A DNA stretch of 59,459 nt from an uncultured Prevotellaceae bacterium (GCA_900319235.1 ONNR01000021.1:1-59459); one strand, 5' to 3'. Shown: positions 25,697 to 35,243, counted from the stretch's first letter. A program made the numbers and translations. The notes: generated from the letters alone by a model not told the origin.

Positions 25697-28399
25697 TTAT
25701 TTTAGGATGTTGGCAATTGAAGCAACCATGGTGGCGAGTGATGCTGATGCGGTAGCCACCGACATGGTCTGCTGGATGTTCCAGTTGCTTTGTTCCTTCA
25801 TTGGGATAATGAGTTCACAACCTGGCTCGACGGCGTGCGTACTGTTGCGACGTGCTCGTTTCACCTGACCGTTCATGCAGACCACGTAGGCACGACGTTT
25901 CTTGGCGCGGTTGCCGAATCCACCAGCCTGCTCGATGTAGTATTTCACGGGCTTGTTGTCAACATAGCTGACCGTGTTGGGGTGCATGACAGCGCCACTG
26001 ATCTTCACCGTATTGGTGTATTCGGGCACTTCGATGATGTCGCCTTCGCGCAGAACCACATCGGCTTGTGAACCTGGATTCTTGATAGCCTTTTCTAGGT
26101 CGATACCCACTGAGTAGGTGTTACTGATGTCGAGCATGGCTTCGGAGATGGAGTCCTTGGAATTCTGCGACATCTTGATGACGCTCTTCTGGCGCTCCTT
26201 CTCTTCGTCATTCATCATACGTGTGAGACGTGCCCCCTTGACGAAGCCGAAACTCGTCACGCCACCAGCCTGCTCGATGATTTCGGAGAGACGCTGGGAC
26301 TTGTGCGTCAGGGCATATTCGCCGGGGAAGAGTACTTCGCCGGTCACCATTACGTTGGTCTGCTTGCGATAGACGGGAGACTGGCGGATATAGACTTCGT
26401 CGTAGGGACTGAGCGTGAAGGTCGGGTCGCCATCGATGATGAATCCATCCTTGATGGCAAAGCGGAAGGTTTCGCTGACGCGTGCCGATTCGGCTTCGCT
26501 CTTTGGATCCTTGAGGCGGCGCGACACATCGACGCGCTGGGTAGAAGCCGATTCAAGGAGACCACCAGCCTGGATGATGAGGTCCTCGATGGACATGTTC
26601 TTTGCATAGAGGTAGTCGCCGGGTCGTGCAACCTCACCATGGATGGTTACGGTTCCCATATCATTCAGGTCGTAGTGGCTGGGGATGTAGAGGATGTCGT
26701 TCTTCTGGAGCACGATGTCGCTGATGGTTCCGTTCATGATATCCTTGACATCAACCGAAAGGACAGAGCGTGTCAGGTCCTCGTTTTCGCGCTGCAACAC
26801 GGCACGATTGGTGAAAGCATCGCCGGTGAGTCCATCAGCAGCAATAATGAGTTGCTTCACGGTGTTGATGGTTCCCAACTGATAGGGACCGGGACGATAG
26901 ACAGCGCCCTTGATCTCGATTCGGTTGGAATAGCGTTCTAGAATAGGCTCAATCTCGATGGCATCGCCATCCATGGTGGGGAAAGTACCAAATTGATCCT
27001 TGCGAACGGTGCAGATCTCGTTCTCGTTGCCGTTCTGACGCTGGATGCGGATGCTGCGCGTGTAAGCCTTGTTGCTGAGGCCACCTGCATAAGCGAAGAG
27101 GTCCTTCACCGTTTCGCCATTCTTCATTTCGTAGCGCATCGGGCGCTTGACGGTACCTGTGAGTTCAACGAGCTGCTCATAGGCGGGAACGACGATGACA
27201 TCGCCCTCTTCGAGTGTGACATCGCCCTTGGAACGACCGTTCATGATGAAGTCATAGACGTCGAGGACTGCTACATTGCGGCCTCCACGATTGAGCATGA
27301 TCTTACGAAGCGAACCGATGTCGCTGACGCCGCCCGCACTATAAAGCGCATGGAAAACGGTGGCAAAGGCGCTCAAGGAGTAGGAGCCAGGGTACTTCAC
27401 TTCGCCCATGACGTGCACCTGGATGGTGCGTGACTGACCGAGCGAGAGTTCCATGTCGTTCACACCATCTGCCTGGTCAAGACCGGCATAGATGCGCGAT
27501 AGCTGACGGCGCAGGTAGCGCTTGGCTTCCGAAATGGTCTTGCCCGAAAGGTTCACCAGACCGAGGCTCTCGATATTGATGGTTCCATCGGGAGAAATCT
27601 CCTCACGAATGGTGGTGGCATTGTCGCCCCAGATGTCGATGATGACCTCATCGCCTGCACCGAGCACGTAGTTCTTGGGGGTGGCGAGGTTCATCGACGG
27701 TTCGAAGGTGAGTTCCTCCGAATCGAAGATGTTGCGACCGAAGACGGGGAGTTCCTCCTCCTCAACAGGCAGCATCATTTCGTCTTCACCCCAAAAGGTC
27801 TCGGCCAACTGATCGCCGGTCTGGCTCTCGAGTTCTTCGGCCGTGGTGAGTCTGTTACCGGTGTTTCGGCCAGTGTTTACAAATCCACCGTCATATGTTG
27901 TTGTTCCAGTGACGCCAGTTGTTGAGGTGGACCTATTGGTCGTAGAGCGACTTCCCACGCGGTTTTGAGCACGTGTGCTGCGAGAAGTCGAAGTGCGGGT
28001 TGTAGATGTGCTTGTTCCACTCCTTCTGGTGGAGGTGCGGCTCCGCGAGTTGGCATTGCCTTCGAAGTCGAAGTCACGTCCCATGTAGGTGCTCTCGTCG
28101 GAGTAACTTACTCGGCGACGTGATGTCTGCTTGGTGGAGGCAGCTTCGTTGGCGCCCAAAGTACCTGCTTCGCTGCTTTCCTCGTAGAGTCTCTTTACGC
28201 GATAGGCTTGTTCCTCGGTCACACCGCGACGGGCGAGTTCCAGTGCAATGGTGCGCTGGTCCTTGCCTGCCTTCAGGGCGGTTACGACATAGTCGAGAAC
28301 CTGCTGGTCGGTCATCGTCGAGCCTTGTGCCAGGACATCAAGACCGCCAAGCATCAGAAGACCACCGAGGAGAAGTGTGTATAGACGTCTGTATTTCAT
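25697..28399 (-). CDS. SLBB-domain polysaccharide export protein (Wza-like)
   Basis: 900 aa, larger than Wza (about 380). Order: signal peptide (1-24); helical region (about 28-90); a Ser/Thr/Arg-rich low-complexity stretch (about 105-170: SRSRTSTRRSGTS and similar); the polysaccharide export domain starting VLGAGDEVIIDIWGDN (about 245); then several SLBB units (VKYPGSYSLSAF, VKRPMRYEMKNG, VYRPGPYQLGTI, ARPGDYLYAKN, VLFPGEYALTHK, AVMHPNTVSYVD); and a hydrophobic C-terminal helix (MSVATASASLATMVASIANIL). No lipobox cysteine is seen. It is predicted to form the outer-membrane/periplasmic export channel. First gene of the exopolysaccharide operon; no promoter of the usual type is evident in the 61 bp before it. 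Confidence 0.9.
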   Translation of the reverse strand: MKYRRLYTLLLGGLLMLGGLDVLAQGSTMTDQQVLDYVVTALKAGKDQRTIALELARRGVTEEQAYRVKRLYEESSEAGTLGANEAASTKQTSRRRVSYSDESTYMGRDFDFEGNANSRSRTSTRRSGTSTSTTRTSTSRSTRAQNRVGSRSTTNRSTSTTGVTGTTTYDGGFVNTGRNTGNRLTTAEELESQTGDQLAETFWGEDEMMLPVEEEELPVFGRNIFDSEELTFEPSMNLATPKNYVLGAGDEVIIDIWGDNATTIREEISPDGTINIESLGLVNLSGKTISEAKRYLRRQLSRIYAGLDQADGVNDMELSLGQSRTIQVHVMGEVKYPGSYSLSAFATVFHALYSAGGVSDIGSLRKIMLNRGGRNVAVLDVYDFIMNGRSKGDVTLEEGDVIVVPAYEQLVELTGTVKRPMRYEMKNGETVKDLFAYAGGLSNKAYTRSIRIQRQNGNENEICTVRKDQFGTFPTMDGDAIEIEPILERYSNRIEIKGAVYRPGPYQLGTINTVKQLIIAADGLTGDAFTNRAVLQRENEDLTRSVLSVDVKDIMNGTISDIVLQKNDILYIPSHYDLNDMGTVTIHGEVARPGDYLYAKNMSIEDLIIQAGGLLESASTQRVDVSRRLKDPKSEAESARVSETFRFAIKDGFIIDGDPTFTLSPYDEVYIRQSPVYRKQTNVMVTGEVLFPGEYALTHKSQRLSEIIEQAGGVTSFGFVKGARLTRMMNDEEKERQKSVIKMSQNSKDSISEAMLDISNTYSVGIDLEKAIKNPGSQADVVLREGDIIEVPEYTNTVKISGAVMHPNTVSYVDNKPVKYYIEQAGGFGNRAKKRRAYVVCMNGQVKRARRNSTHAVEPGCELIIPMKEQSNWNIQQTMSVATASASLATMVASIANILK

Positions 28400-28460
28400 A
28401 TCATCATAAGTTCGTCCGTTTTGCCAGTGACATGGACAGAGTGTTTTAGGGATTACTTAT

Positions 28461-29423
28461 TTATAACGTGTTTTGGTCGTCTTTATTGTGTGCGCGCGTA
28501 AAAAAGTGTGAGCCTTTATAGAATTTTGCAAGGATTGCACCTGCAATGTTGTGCCAAACACTAAAAATGGCACCCGGAACGGGAGCCAATGCCATCGATG
28601 CAAAATGTTGGGTGGCAAGACTGCAGGCAAGGCCTGAATTCTGCATTCCGACTTCGATGCTGATGGCAGTGCGTTTGGGGTGCGATAGTCTCAGGATGCT
28701 GCCCAGCAGATAACCCAACGCAAATCCGAAGAGGTTATGCAGGATGACAACAAGGATGATGATGAATCCGCAGGTCTTCAGATTGGTGGAATTGGCCGAA
28801 ACGACAGCAGCTACAATCGCTGCGATGGCAAGGGTCGAGAATGCTGGCAGATACTTGCTTGCATGGGCAGTGGCTACCGGGAAGAATCGCTTGAAGATAA
28901 GACCCAGAGCGATGGGGAGAATCACCACCTGGACGATACTCATAAACATTGCAATCGGATTGACATCGACAGTCGTGCCGACAAATAACCATGTGAGGAA
29001 GGGTGTCATGACGGGAGCAAGGATGGTCGAAACGCCGGTCATACCTACACTCAGGGCTAGATCACCTCCAGCAAGGTAGGTGATGACGTTACTGGCTGTG
29101 CCGCCGGGGCAGCAGCCTACAAGCACTACACCGACTGCCAATTCGGGCGGCAATTGAAAGGTTTTGGCCAGAGCCCAGGCCAACAGCGGCATGATGGTGA
29201 ACTGGGCAATGCATCCGATAATAACATCCTTGGGCCGGGAGAAGACAATCTTGAAATCCTGGAGATTGAGCGTAAGGCCCATGCCGAACATCACTACGCC
29301 CAGCAGATAACTGATCCACGCAGTCTTGATGACGCCAAATACTTCGGGCCAAAGGAGGGATCCTGCGGCTACGACGAGCACAATCAGGGCCATCCAGCGG
29401 CTTATGAAATCTACTATCTTCAT
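28461..29423 (-). CDS. Bile acid:sodium symporter family transporter
   Basis: 320 aa, about ten membrane segments, BASS family. Landmarks are GMGLTLNLQDF in the second helix region and VLVGCCPGGTASNVITYLAGG, the crossed-helix ion-binding motif. Members carry bile acids or other organic anions with sodium; the substrate here is unknown. The start overlaps the ldcA-like stop by 4 bp (ATGA), so it ends the glnS-led operon. The 61-bp gap to the next minus-strand gene (export protein) has no clear terminator, so some read-through is possible. Confidence 0.88.
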   Translation of the reverse strand: MKIVDFISRWMALIVLVVAAGSLLWPEVFGVIKTAWISYLLGVVMFGMGLTLNLQDFKIVFSRPKDVIIGCIAQFTIMPLLAWALAKTFQLPPELAVGVVLVGCCPGGTASNVITYLAGGDLALSVGMTGVSTILAPVMTPFLTWLFVGTTVDVNPIAMFMSIVQVVILPIALGLIFKRFFPVATAHASKYLPAFSTLAIAAIVAAVVSANSTNLKTCGFIIILVVILHNLFGFALGYLLGSILRLSHPKRTAISIEVGMQNSGLACSLATQHFASMALAPVPGAIFSVWHNIAGAILAKFYKGSHFFTRAHNKDDQNTL

Positions 29424-30328
29424 CCTTCTACCACTGGGAAGTTATTGATGTCATGACCGATGGGTGAACCGAGCCAAAGCGGGATGCCATAAGGCTCGAC
29501 AATCATCTTGAAGTTGTCCCATAATTTGACAGGCATCAGGGGATCTTCTTCGCAGCCCGTAAACGACCCGCAAATGAGGCCCTTGACCTGATTGAGGATA
29601 CCACAAAGACGAAGTTGCTGCATCATGCGATCAATCTTGTAGGGTGTCTCGGCAATGTCCTCGATAAAGAGTATCTTGTCGTGATAATCGAAGTCGTAGG
29701 GTGTGCCGTGGAGGCCGGTGAGTACGGCAAGATTTCCGCCCACGAACGGAACGGGATGTGCCATCAATTCGTCAAGCAGTTCTTCAGTCGCTTCGGGATT
29801 GAGGTCTTCGTTGCTCCAACCCTGATGGGGAGCGACGAAGAGACGTGCCTTCTTCATGAAGAGCAGATTGTGCTTGGGAGGCCAACTGCGATGAGCTGCA
29901 TAATATTCCAAGAGTTCACGTAGGGTCTGCGAGGTGCGATGCCCGAATTCGTTGGCAAGATGCTTCATCATCGGGGCATGGAGGCTACGGACGCCGGCAT
30001 GCTGCCAAAGTGCATGGAGCGCCGTGATGTCGCTATATCCGATGATGGGTTTGCCGGCTCGGCTGATGAGTTCGATGGGAATCATGTCGAGAATCTGCAT
30101 ACAGCCGTAGCCGCCACGCGAACACCAGATGATGTCCACGTCCTTGTCCTCGAGTGCGTCGAGGAGGTCCTGGGCACGTTCTTGTGGAGTGCCGGAGAAA
30201 CGACCGTAGCTGCCTTTTGCGTGGGCAGCTACAGTAACCTTGTGGCCCCATGACTTGAGCGTCTGGGCACCATTGTCTATAAGGCGAGGCTTGATGGAGC
30301 CTGCTGGAGAAACAATTCGAATGTGCAT
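29420..30328 (-). CDS. LD-carboxypeptidase (S66 family)
   Basis: 302 aa. IRIVSPAG opens the fold, CSRGGYG precedes the nucleophile elbow GYSD (S99), and EDIAETPYKIDRM with the C-terminal GHDINNFPV supplies the Glu and His of the Ser-His-Glu triad. S66 enzymes remove the terminal D-Ala from murein tetrapeptides in the cytosol during peptidoglycan recycling. No signal peptide, consistent with cytosolic action. It is 7 bp after tgt and overlaps the transporter gene. Confidence 0.9.
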   Translation of the reverse strand: MHIRIVSPAGSIKPRLIDNGAQTLKSWGHKVTVAAHAKGSYGRFSGTPQERAQDLLDALEDKDVDIIWCSRGGYGCMQILDMIPIELISRAGKPIIGYSDITALHALWQHAGVRSLHAPMMKHLANEFGHRTSQTLRELLEYYAAHRSWPPKHNLLFMKKARLFVAPHQGWSNEDLNPEATEELLDELMAHPVPFVGGNLAVLTGLHGTPYDFDYHDKILFIEDIAETPYKIDRMMQQLRLCGILNQVKGLICGSFTGCEEDPLMPVKLWDNFKMIVEPYGIPLWLGSPIGHDINNFPVVEG

Positions 30329-30335
30329 AGTGTTA

Positions 30336-31481
30336 TTATAATCTTGTGGTCACTGCTCGCAGCATCTCTTCCTTCCAGGGCTTGAAGTCGCCTTCGAGGA
30401 TGTGCTTGCGGGCTTCGCCGACAAGCCAGAGATAGAATGCGAGGTTGTGAATGGATGCAATTTGAAGGGCGAGGTACTCTTCGGCGTGGAAGAGATGACG
30501 GACGTAAGCCTTCGAATACACCTGATCGACGAACGACGGACCATCTTCCTGCAAAGGGGAGAAGTCGTGTGCCCACTTGGCATTCTTGATGTTGATGATG
30601 CCATGGCTGGTGAAGAGCATACCATTGCGTCCGTTGCGGGTAGGCATTACGCAGTCGAACATATCGACGCCACGCTCAATGCCCTCAAGAAGGTTGGCAG
30701 GAGTGCCAACGCCCATCAGGTAACGTGGACGATTCTGGGGCAGAATCTCGTTGACAACCTCGATCATCTCGTACATCTTCTCGACAGGTTCACCCACGGC
30801 AAGTCCGCCGATGGCATTGCCTTCGACATCCATTGCAGCAATCTTCTCGGCAGCACGACGGCGCAATTCGGGATAGGTGCAACCTTGAACGATGGGGAAA
30901 AGGGCCTGATGATAACCGTAAGGGCCGTTGCCCAGTTCGTCTTCGGTCTCCTTGTAGCGTTTGTAGCAACGGTCGAGCCAACGCTCGGTGAGGCCTAAGG
31001 ACTTCTCGGCATACTTGAAGTCGGATTGTCCGGGAGGACATTCGTCGAACGCCATCATGATGTCGGCACCGATGGTACGTTCGATGTCCATCACGCGTTC
31101 GGGAGTAAACAGATGCTTTGAACCATCGATATGGCTACGGAACATGACACCCTCTTCGGTGATCTTGCGGTTCTCGGCAAGCGAATAGACCTGGAAACCG
31201 CCAGAGTCGGTGAGGATGGGACGGTCCCAACTGTTGAACTTGTGGAGTCCGCCAGCCTCCTGCAGGACGTCAAGACCTGGACGAAGGTAAAGGTGATAGG
31301 TGTTGCCGAGGATGATTTGTGCCTTCACGTCTTCCTTGAGTTCGCGGAAGTGGAGACACTTCACTGAGCCCACGGTACCTACGGGCATGAATATCGGCGT
31401 CTGTATCTTGCCGTGGTCGGTGGTTATCTCACCGGCACGGGCCCAGCTGTTGCGGTCGGTGGCTTGTAGTTCGAAAGTCAT
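30336..31481 (-). CDS. tgt: tRNA-guanine transglycosylase (queuine tRNA-ribosyltransferase)
   Basis: 381 aa from ATG 31481 (MTFELQATD). It exchanges guanine 34 for preQ1 in GUN-anticodon tRNAs. DSGGFQVYSL holds the base-binding aspartate, FPIVQGCTYPELR the substrate loop, GGLAVGEP and YLMGVGTP the barrel loops, and DMFDCVMPTRNGRNG the nucleophile Asp. The usual zinc site C-x-C-x2-C before the C-terminal His is replaced by DGPSFVDQVYSKAYVRHLF, so the three cysteines are missing although the rest is intact. It sits 10 bp after the dedA gene. Confidence 0.92.
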   Translation of the reverse strand: MTFELQATDRNSWARAGEITTDHGKIQTPIFMPVGTVGSVKCLHFRELKEDVKAQIILGNTYHLYLRPGLDVLQEAGGLHKFNSWDRPILTDSGGFQVYSLAENRKITEEGVMFRSHIDGSKHLFTPERVMDIERTIGADIMMAFDECPPGQSDFKYAEKSLGLTERWLDRCYKRYKETEDELGNGPYGYHQALFPIVQGCTYPELRRRAAEKIAAMDVEGNAIGGLAVGEPVEKMYEMIEVVNEILPQNRPRYLMGVGTPANLLEGIERGVDMFDCVMPTRNGRNGMLFTSHGIINIKNAKWAHDFSPLQEDGPSFVDQVYSKAYVRHLFHAEEYLALQIASIHNLAFYLWLVGEARKHILEGDFKPWKEEMLRAVTTRL

Positions 31482-31491
31482 AGGTCGGAAA

Positions 31492-32142
31492 TCACTGTTG
31501 TTTTCTGCGCGCAGTGGCACGATTGGCGGCAATCACACGATAGACGTAATAGGCAAAGCCGATGATGAAGATGATTGCCAAGGCAATCTTCACGTAACTG
31601 CTGTAATGCTGCACCTTGGCGATGAGCACCTCTTCGCTTACGGTCTGACCGATGAAATAGCCCAGATAGGCAAGGAAGGTGTTCCAGACGCCAGCACCAA
31701 TGCATGTGCAAAGCAGGAAGACCGACATGTTCATGCGAGCAAGGCCGGCAGGGATGGAAATGAGCTGACGGATGGCAGGAATAAGGCGACCGATGAGAGT
31801 GCCAACAGCACCATGGTCGGCAAAGTACTTCTCAGCCTTCTCAACGCCCGGCAGGTCGATGAGGAGCATATGGGCTATCTTGGTGTCGGCAAAACGGTGG
31901 ATGATGGGACGGCCCAGCCAAACAGAGAGGCCGTAGTTGACAAGAGCGCCGATGAGAGCGCCAATTGTGCCGAAAAGGATAATAAGTGGGAGCGAGAGTA
32001 TGCCCTGATGATAGGCAATATATGCAGCAGGAATAATGATAATCTCGCTTGGGAAAGGGATAAAGGAGCTCTCGATAGCCATGAACAGGGTGATGACACC
32101 ATAACTCATGTTCTGGGCTATCCAGTTATAAATTTCTTCCAT
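31492..32142 (-). CDS. DedA family membrane protein
   Basis: 216 aa with four to five membrane segments. The DedA core is clear: ESSFIPFPSEIIIIPAAY, a GxxxG-like GALIGALVNYGLSVWLG, and the re-entrant segment GRLIPAIRQLISIPAGLARM with its conserved Arg residues. DedA proteins scramble or flip phospholipids or undecaprenyl phosphate in the inner membrane. It begins 2 bp after the TPR gene and ends with a basic tail. The substrate is not inferable, but a role in recycling carrier lipid would fit the nearby polysaccharide genes. Confidence 0.9.
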   Translation of the reverse strand: MEEIYNWIAQNMSYGVITLFMAIESSFIPFPSEIIIIPAAYIAYHQGILSLPLIILFGTIGALIGALVNYGLSVWLGRPIIHRFADTKIAHMLLIDLPGVEKAEKYFADHGAVGTLIGRLIPAIRQLISIPAGLARMNMSVFLLCTCIGAGVWNTFLAYLGYFIGQTVSEEVLIAKVQHYSSYVKIALAIIFIIGFAYYVYRVIAANRATARRKQQ

Positions 32143-32144
32143 TT

Positions 32145-33488
32145 TTACTTGTTGAGTTTCTTGAGCGCCTCATTGTCGCCGATGGCCTCAAAATAGGCGC
32201 GCATCAGTTCGCGGGACGTAGAGTCTTTGGGTTTGAGTTTGAGCAATGTGCGGTAAGCCCTGTCAGCCTCGTCGTACCGCTTGAGGCTGAGTGACAATTC
32301 TGCCTTTGCCAGCAGATAGGTCTTGGACTTCGGCTCGAGTTCGATAAGTTCGTCCAGCACTTGCAGCGCTTCGTTGAACTTGCGAAGTTCGGTCAGCAAG
32401 GTGACATAAAAGCCGAGATAGGTGGTGTTGTCGGGCTCGATTTGAATGGCTTCACGGATATATTCGACAGCCTTTGGGGTGTCTCCCTTGTCCATTGCCA
32501 AAGATGAAAGCCGATAATAGCCTTCTGCGAACTTGGGAATGCGCTGCACGAGCATCTCGTAGCATTCGCGTGCCTTGTCGAATTCGTCAAGAGCCATGTA
32601 GGCCGAACCAAGCAGTTCGTAGGTGACGCTGGTCTGCTGCTCGACTTCCTGACGGTCGAGGTGTGGCGCCTCGTGCTGGAGTTTGCCTTCAGCATACTGA
32701 CGTGCCACTTCGAGGTGCTCAACGGCTTCGGTGTGCTCTCCCTTCTGGTAAAGGATGAAGCCCAGGGCGAAGTTGAAGAGCGGATTCTTGGGATCGATGG
32801 CTATGCCCATCTCACAAGAGTTGCGGCATTCGTCGAACATCTGTAGCTCGAACTGACAACGCGAAAGGTCCTGCCATGAATAGACATCGTAGGCATCCAT
32901 GTCGAGGGCATGTTCGAGCACAGGGATGGCATCGCGATGGCAATTGCAGTCCATCAGCAATGCTCCCATGCGGCCCAATGCCTCGGCATCCTGCTCTTCA
33001 GCTTTCGAAGGTTTGCCTACCACAACATCGGCAGCCTTGGTGATGTATTCGGCCGTAAGATGATGGGGTAGGTGGTCGAAGAGTTCATCGATGATTTCCA
33101 CAAACTCGAGTCCGGTAAGATCTCCTTTCTGCAGATGTCTGAAAAGGGTCTCGTAAGCCTCTTCCTGGTCTTTGGTCTTCACATCGATACCGAAATGTAT
33201 GCCAATGCCGAATGGAGACTGTTCATCAGGATTGCCCTTGACCAATTTCTCGGCCTCGTCGTATCGATTCATGTGCAAAAGGATCTTCGCCTCGATAAGT
33301 TCGAGAAACTCATCTTCGGGGTGTTGGTCAAGACCTTTTTGGCATGCTGCCATAGCTTCTTCAGCATCGCCGTCATCCAGCAGATCGTAGATGATCTGCG
33401 AGATGTCGTCGGTGCTGTAGTAGCTGACCTTATCGTCGGCCAGGTCGAGCATGTATTGATAGTAGGCGCGGCTTTTCTTTTGTTGCAC
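32145..33488 (-). CDS. Tetratricopeptide-repeat protein, cytosolic
   Basis: 447 aa without signal peptide or membrane helix, built of TPR units from about residue 30 to the end (for example DAYDVYSWQDLSRCQFELQM, AEGYYRLSSLAMDKGDTPKA, TYLLAKAELSLSLKRYDEAD). Acidic overall. The start codon is GTG 33488; no ATG occurs before residue 13. TPR proteins are protein-interaction scaffolds and no partner can be named. It sits 29 bp after glnS in the same operon. Confidence 0.8.
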   Translation of the reverse strand: MQQKKSRAYYQYMLDLADDKVSYYSTDDISQIIYDLLDDGDAEEAMAACQKGLDQHPEDEFLELIEAKILLHMNRYDEAEKLVKGNPDEQSPFGIGIHFGIDVKTKDQEEAYETLFRHLQKGDLTGLEFVEIIDELFDHLPHHLTAEYITKAADVVVGKPSKAEEQDAEALGRMGALLMDCNCHRDAIPVLEHALDMDAYDVYSWQDLSRCQFELQMFDECRNSCEMGIAIDPKNPLFNFALGFILYQKGEHTEAVEHLEVARQYAEGKLQHEAPHLDRQEVEQQTSVTYELLGSAYMALDEFDKARECYEMLVQRIPKFAEGYYRLSSLAMDKGDTPKAVEYIREAIQIEPDNTTYLGFYVTLLTELRKFNEALQVLDELIELEPKSKTYLLAKAELSLSLKRYDEADRAYRTLLKLKPKDSTSRELMRAYFEAIGDNEALKKLNK

Positions 33489-33517
33489 TTTATAAACTTG
33501 TCGAACGAATAATAAAA

Positions 33518-35197
33518 TTACTTGGATGCCTTGAGCGAAACGGTGCGGTTGAACACGATCTTTTCGGGTGTGGTATCCTTGTCGATGCAGAAATAACCGA
33601 TGCGCTGGAACTGGAACTTCTTGCCGACCTCGGGATCCTCGGCAGCAAAGGGTTCAACGTAAGCGGTAACCACAACCTCGCTTTCGGGATTGCGCTCCGA
33701 CTCGGTCGTTGCTTCCTCGTCGAGGAAGAGATTGTTGTAGAGACGTGCCTCAACCGGAACAGCGTGCTTTGCGCTTACCCAGTGGAGGGTGCCCTTCACC
33801 TTACGGTCTGCACCAGGCATACCGCTCTTGGAGTCGGGATCATAGGTGCAGAGAATGTTGGTGATATTGCCCTCAGCATCCTTTTCGACGCCTGTACACT
33901 TGATGATGTAGGCACTCTTGAGGCGTACTTCCTTGTCGATGGTCAGACGGAAGAACTTCTTTTGAGCCACTTCCTGGAAGTCCTCGCGCTCGATGTAGAG
34001 TTCCCGGGAGAAAGGCATCTGATGTACTCCACTGCCTTCCTGCTCGGGATTATTCTCCATCTCACAAAGTTCAACCTGGTCCTCGGGATAATTGGTGATG
34101 GTGAGTTTGACAGGATCGACCACGCCCATCACACGGGTGGCAATCTTGTTGAGGTCGTTGCGGCCAGCGTTCTCGAGAAGCTTGATGTCGTTGAGGGCAT
34201 CATACTTGGTGTAACCAATGGTGGTGATGAAGTCGCGAACGCCCTGAGCAGTGTAGCCACGACGACGCAGACCACAGAGGGTTGGCATGCGAGGATCGTC
34301 CCAACCGCGCACTACACCTGTCTCCACCATGTTGCGGAGATAGCGCTTCGACATTACGGTATTGGTGAGGTTGAGTCGATTGAACTCGATCTGACGAGGC
34401 TTGTACTCCGTGCCCCTGATGTCGGCCATGATCTGGGCGAAGTAGTTGTAGAGAGGACGGTGTACCTCGAACTCAAGCGTGCAGATGGAGTGGGTGATAC
34501 CCTCGATGAAGTCAGACTGACCGTGTGCAAAGTCGTACATCGGGTAAGCCTGCCACTTCGTGCCTGTGCGATGATGCGGGTACTTGATGATGCGATACAT
34601 GATGGGATCGCGGAAGTGCATGTTGGGGTTCGCCATGTCAATCTTGGCGCGCAGCGTCATGGTGCCTTCGTCGAACTCACCTTTGTTCATACGGCGGAAA
34701 AGGTCGAGGCTCTCTTCCCAAGGACGATTGCGGAAGGGGCTTTCGACACCCGGCTGGGTAGGAGTGCCCTTCTGCTGGGCAATCACTTCAGAACTCTGCT
34801 CATCGACGTAAGCCAAGCCGCGACGAATCATTTCCTCGGCCAGATCCCAGAGCTCCTGGAAATAGTCGGAGGCATAATAGAGGCGATCGCCCCAGTCGAA
34901 TCCGAGCCAATGGATATCCTCCATGATGGCTTCAACATATTCGGTATCCTCACGGCTGGGATTGGTATCGTCGAAACGCAGGTTGCACTGTCCGCCATAT
35001 TTCTCGGCGGCACCGAAGTCCATGCAGATGGCCTTGGCATGTCCGATGTGGAGATAACCGTTGGGTTCTGGTGGAAAACGTGTGTGAACGATATGTGTGG
35101 GTGATGCAGCAACCTTGCCGGCTGCAATGTCTTCTTCGATGAATTCTTCTACGAAGTTCGATGCTTTCTTTTCAACAGCAACTTCTAAACTATCCAT
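33518..35197 (-). CDS. glnS: Glutaminyl-tRNA synthetase
   Basis: 559 aa class I synthetase. The HIGH signature is in PPEPNGYLHIGHAKAIC, the KMSKS-type loop is VMSKRYL, and the GlnRS-specific segments FDDTNPSRE and DWGDRLYYASDYF are present. The C-terminal half is the beta-barrel anticodon-binding region (FNRTVSLKASK end). It charges tRNA-Gln with glutamine. Leads a minus-strand operon with a TPR protein, DedA, Tgt, LD-carboxypeptidase and a BASS transporter, driven by the promoter at about 35250. Confidence 0.95.
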   Translation of the reverse strand: MDSLEVAVEKKASNFVEEFIEEDIAAGKVAASPTHIVHTRFPPEPNGYLHIGHAKAICMDFGAAEKYGGQCNLRFDDTNPSREDTEYVEAIMEDIHWLGFDWGDRLYYASDYFQELWDLAEEMIRRGLAYVDEQSSEVIAQQKGTPTQPGVESPFRNRPWEESLDLFRRMNKGEFDEGTMTLRAKIDMANPNMHFRDPIMYRIIKYPHHRTGTKWQAYPMYDFAHGQSDFIEGITHSICTLEFEVHRPLYNYFAQIMADIRGTEYKPRQIEFNRLNLTNTVMSKRYLRNMVETGVVRGWDDPRMPTLCGLRRRGYTAQGVRDFITTIGYTKYDALNDIKLLENAGRNDLNKIATRVMGVVDPVKLTITNYPEDQVELCEMENNPEQEGSGVHQMPFSRELYIEREDFQEVAQKKFFRLTIDKEVRLKSAYIIKCTGVEKDAEGNITNILCTYDPDSKSGMPGADRKVKGTLHWVSAKHAVPVEARLYNNLFLDEEATTESERNPESEVVVTAYVEPFAAEDPEVGKKFQFQRIGYFCIDKDTTPEKIVFNRTVSLKASK

Positions 35198-35243
35198 ACT
35201 TTTTGTCTGTTTTGATTAGGTAGTATATATATTTATTTGGGCG

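Noticed and set aside
33764..35104. 446-codon plus-strand frame opposite glnS
   Set aside because: Shadow of a clear glutaminyl-tRNA synthetase; composition and lack of motifs show it is not a gene.
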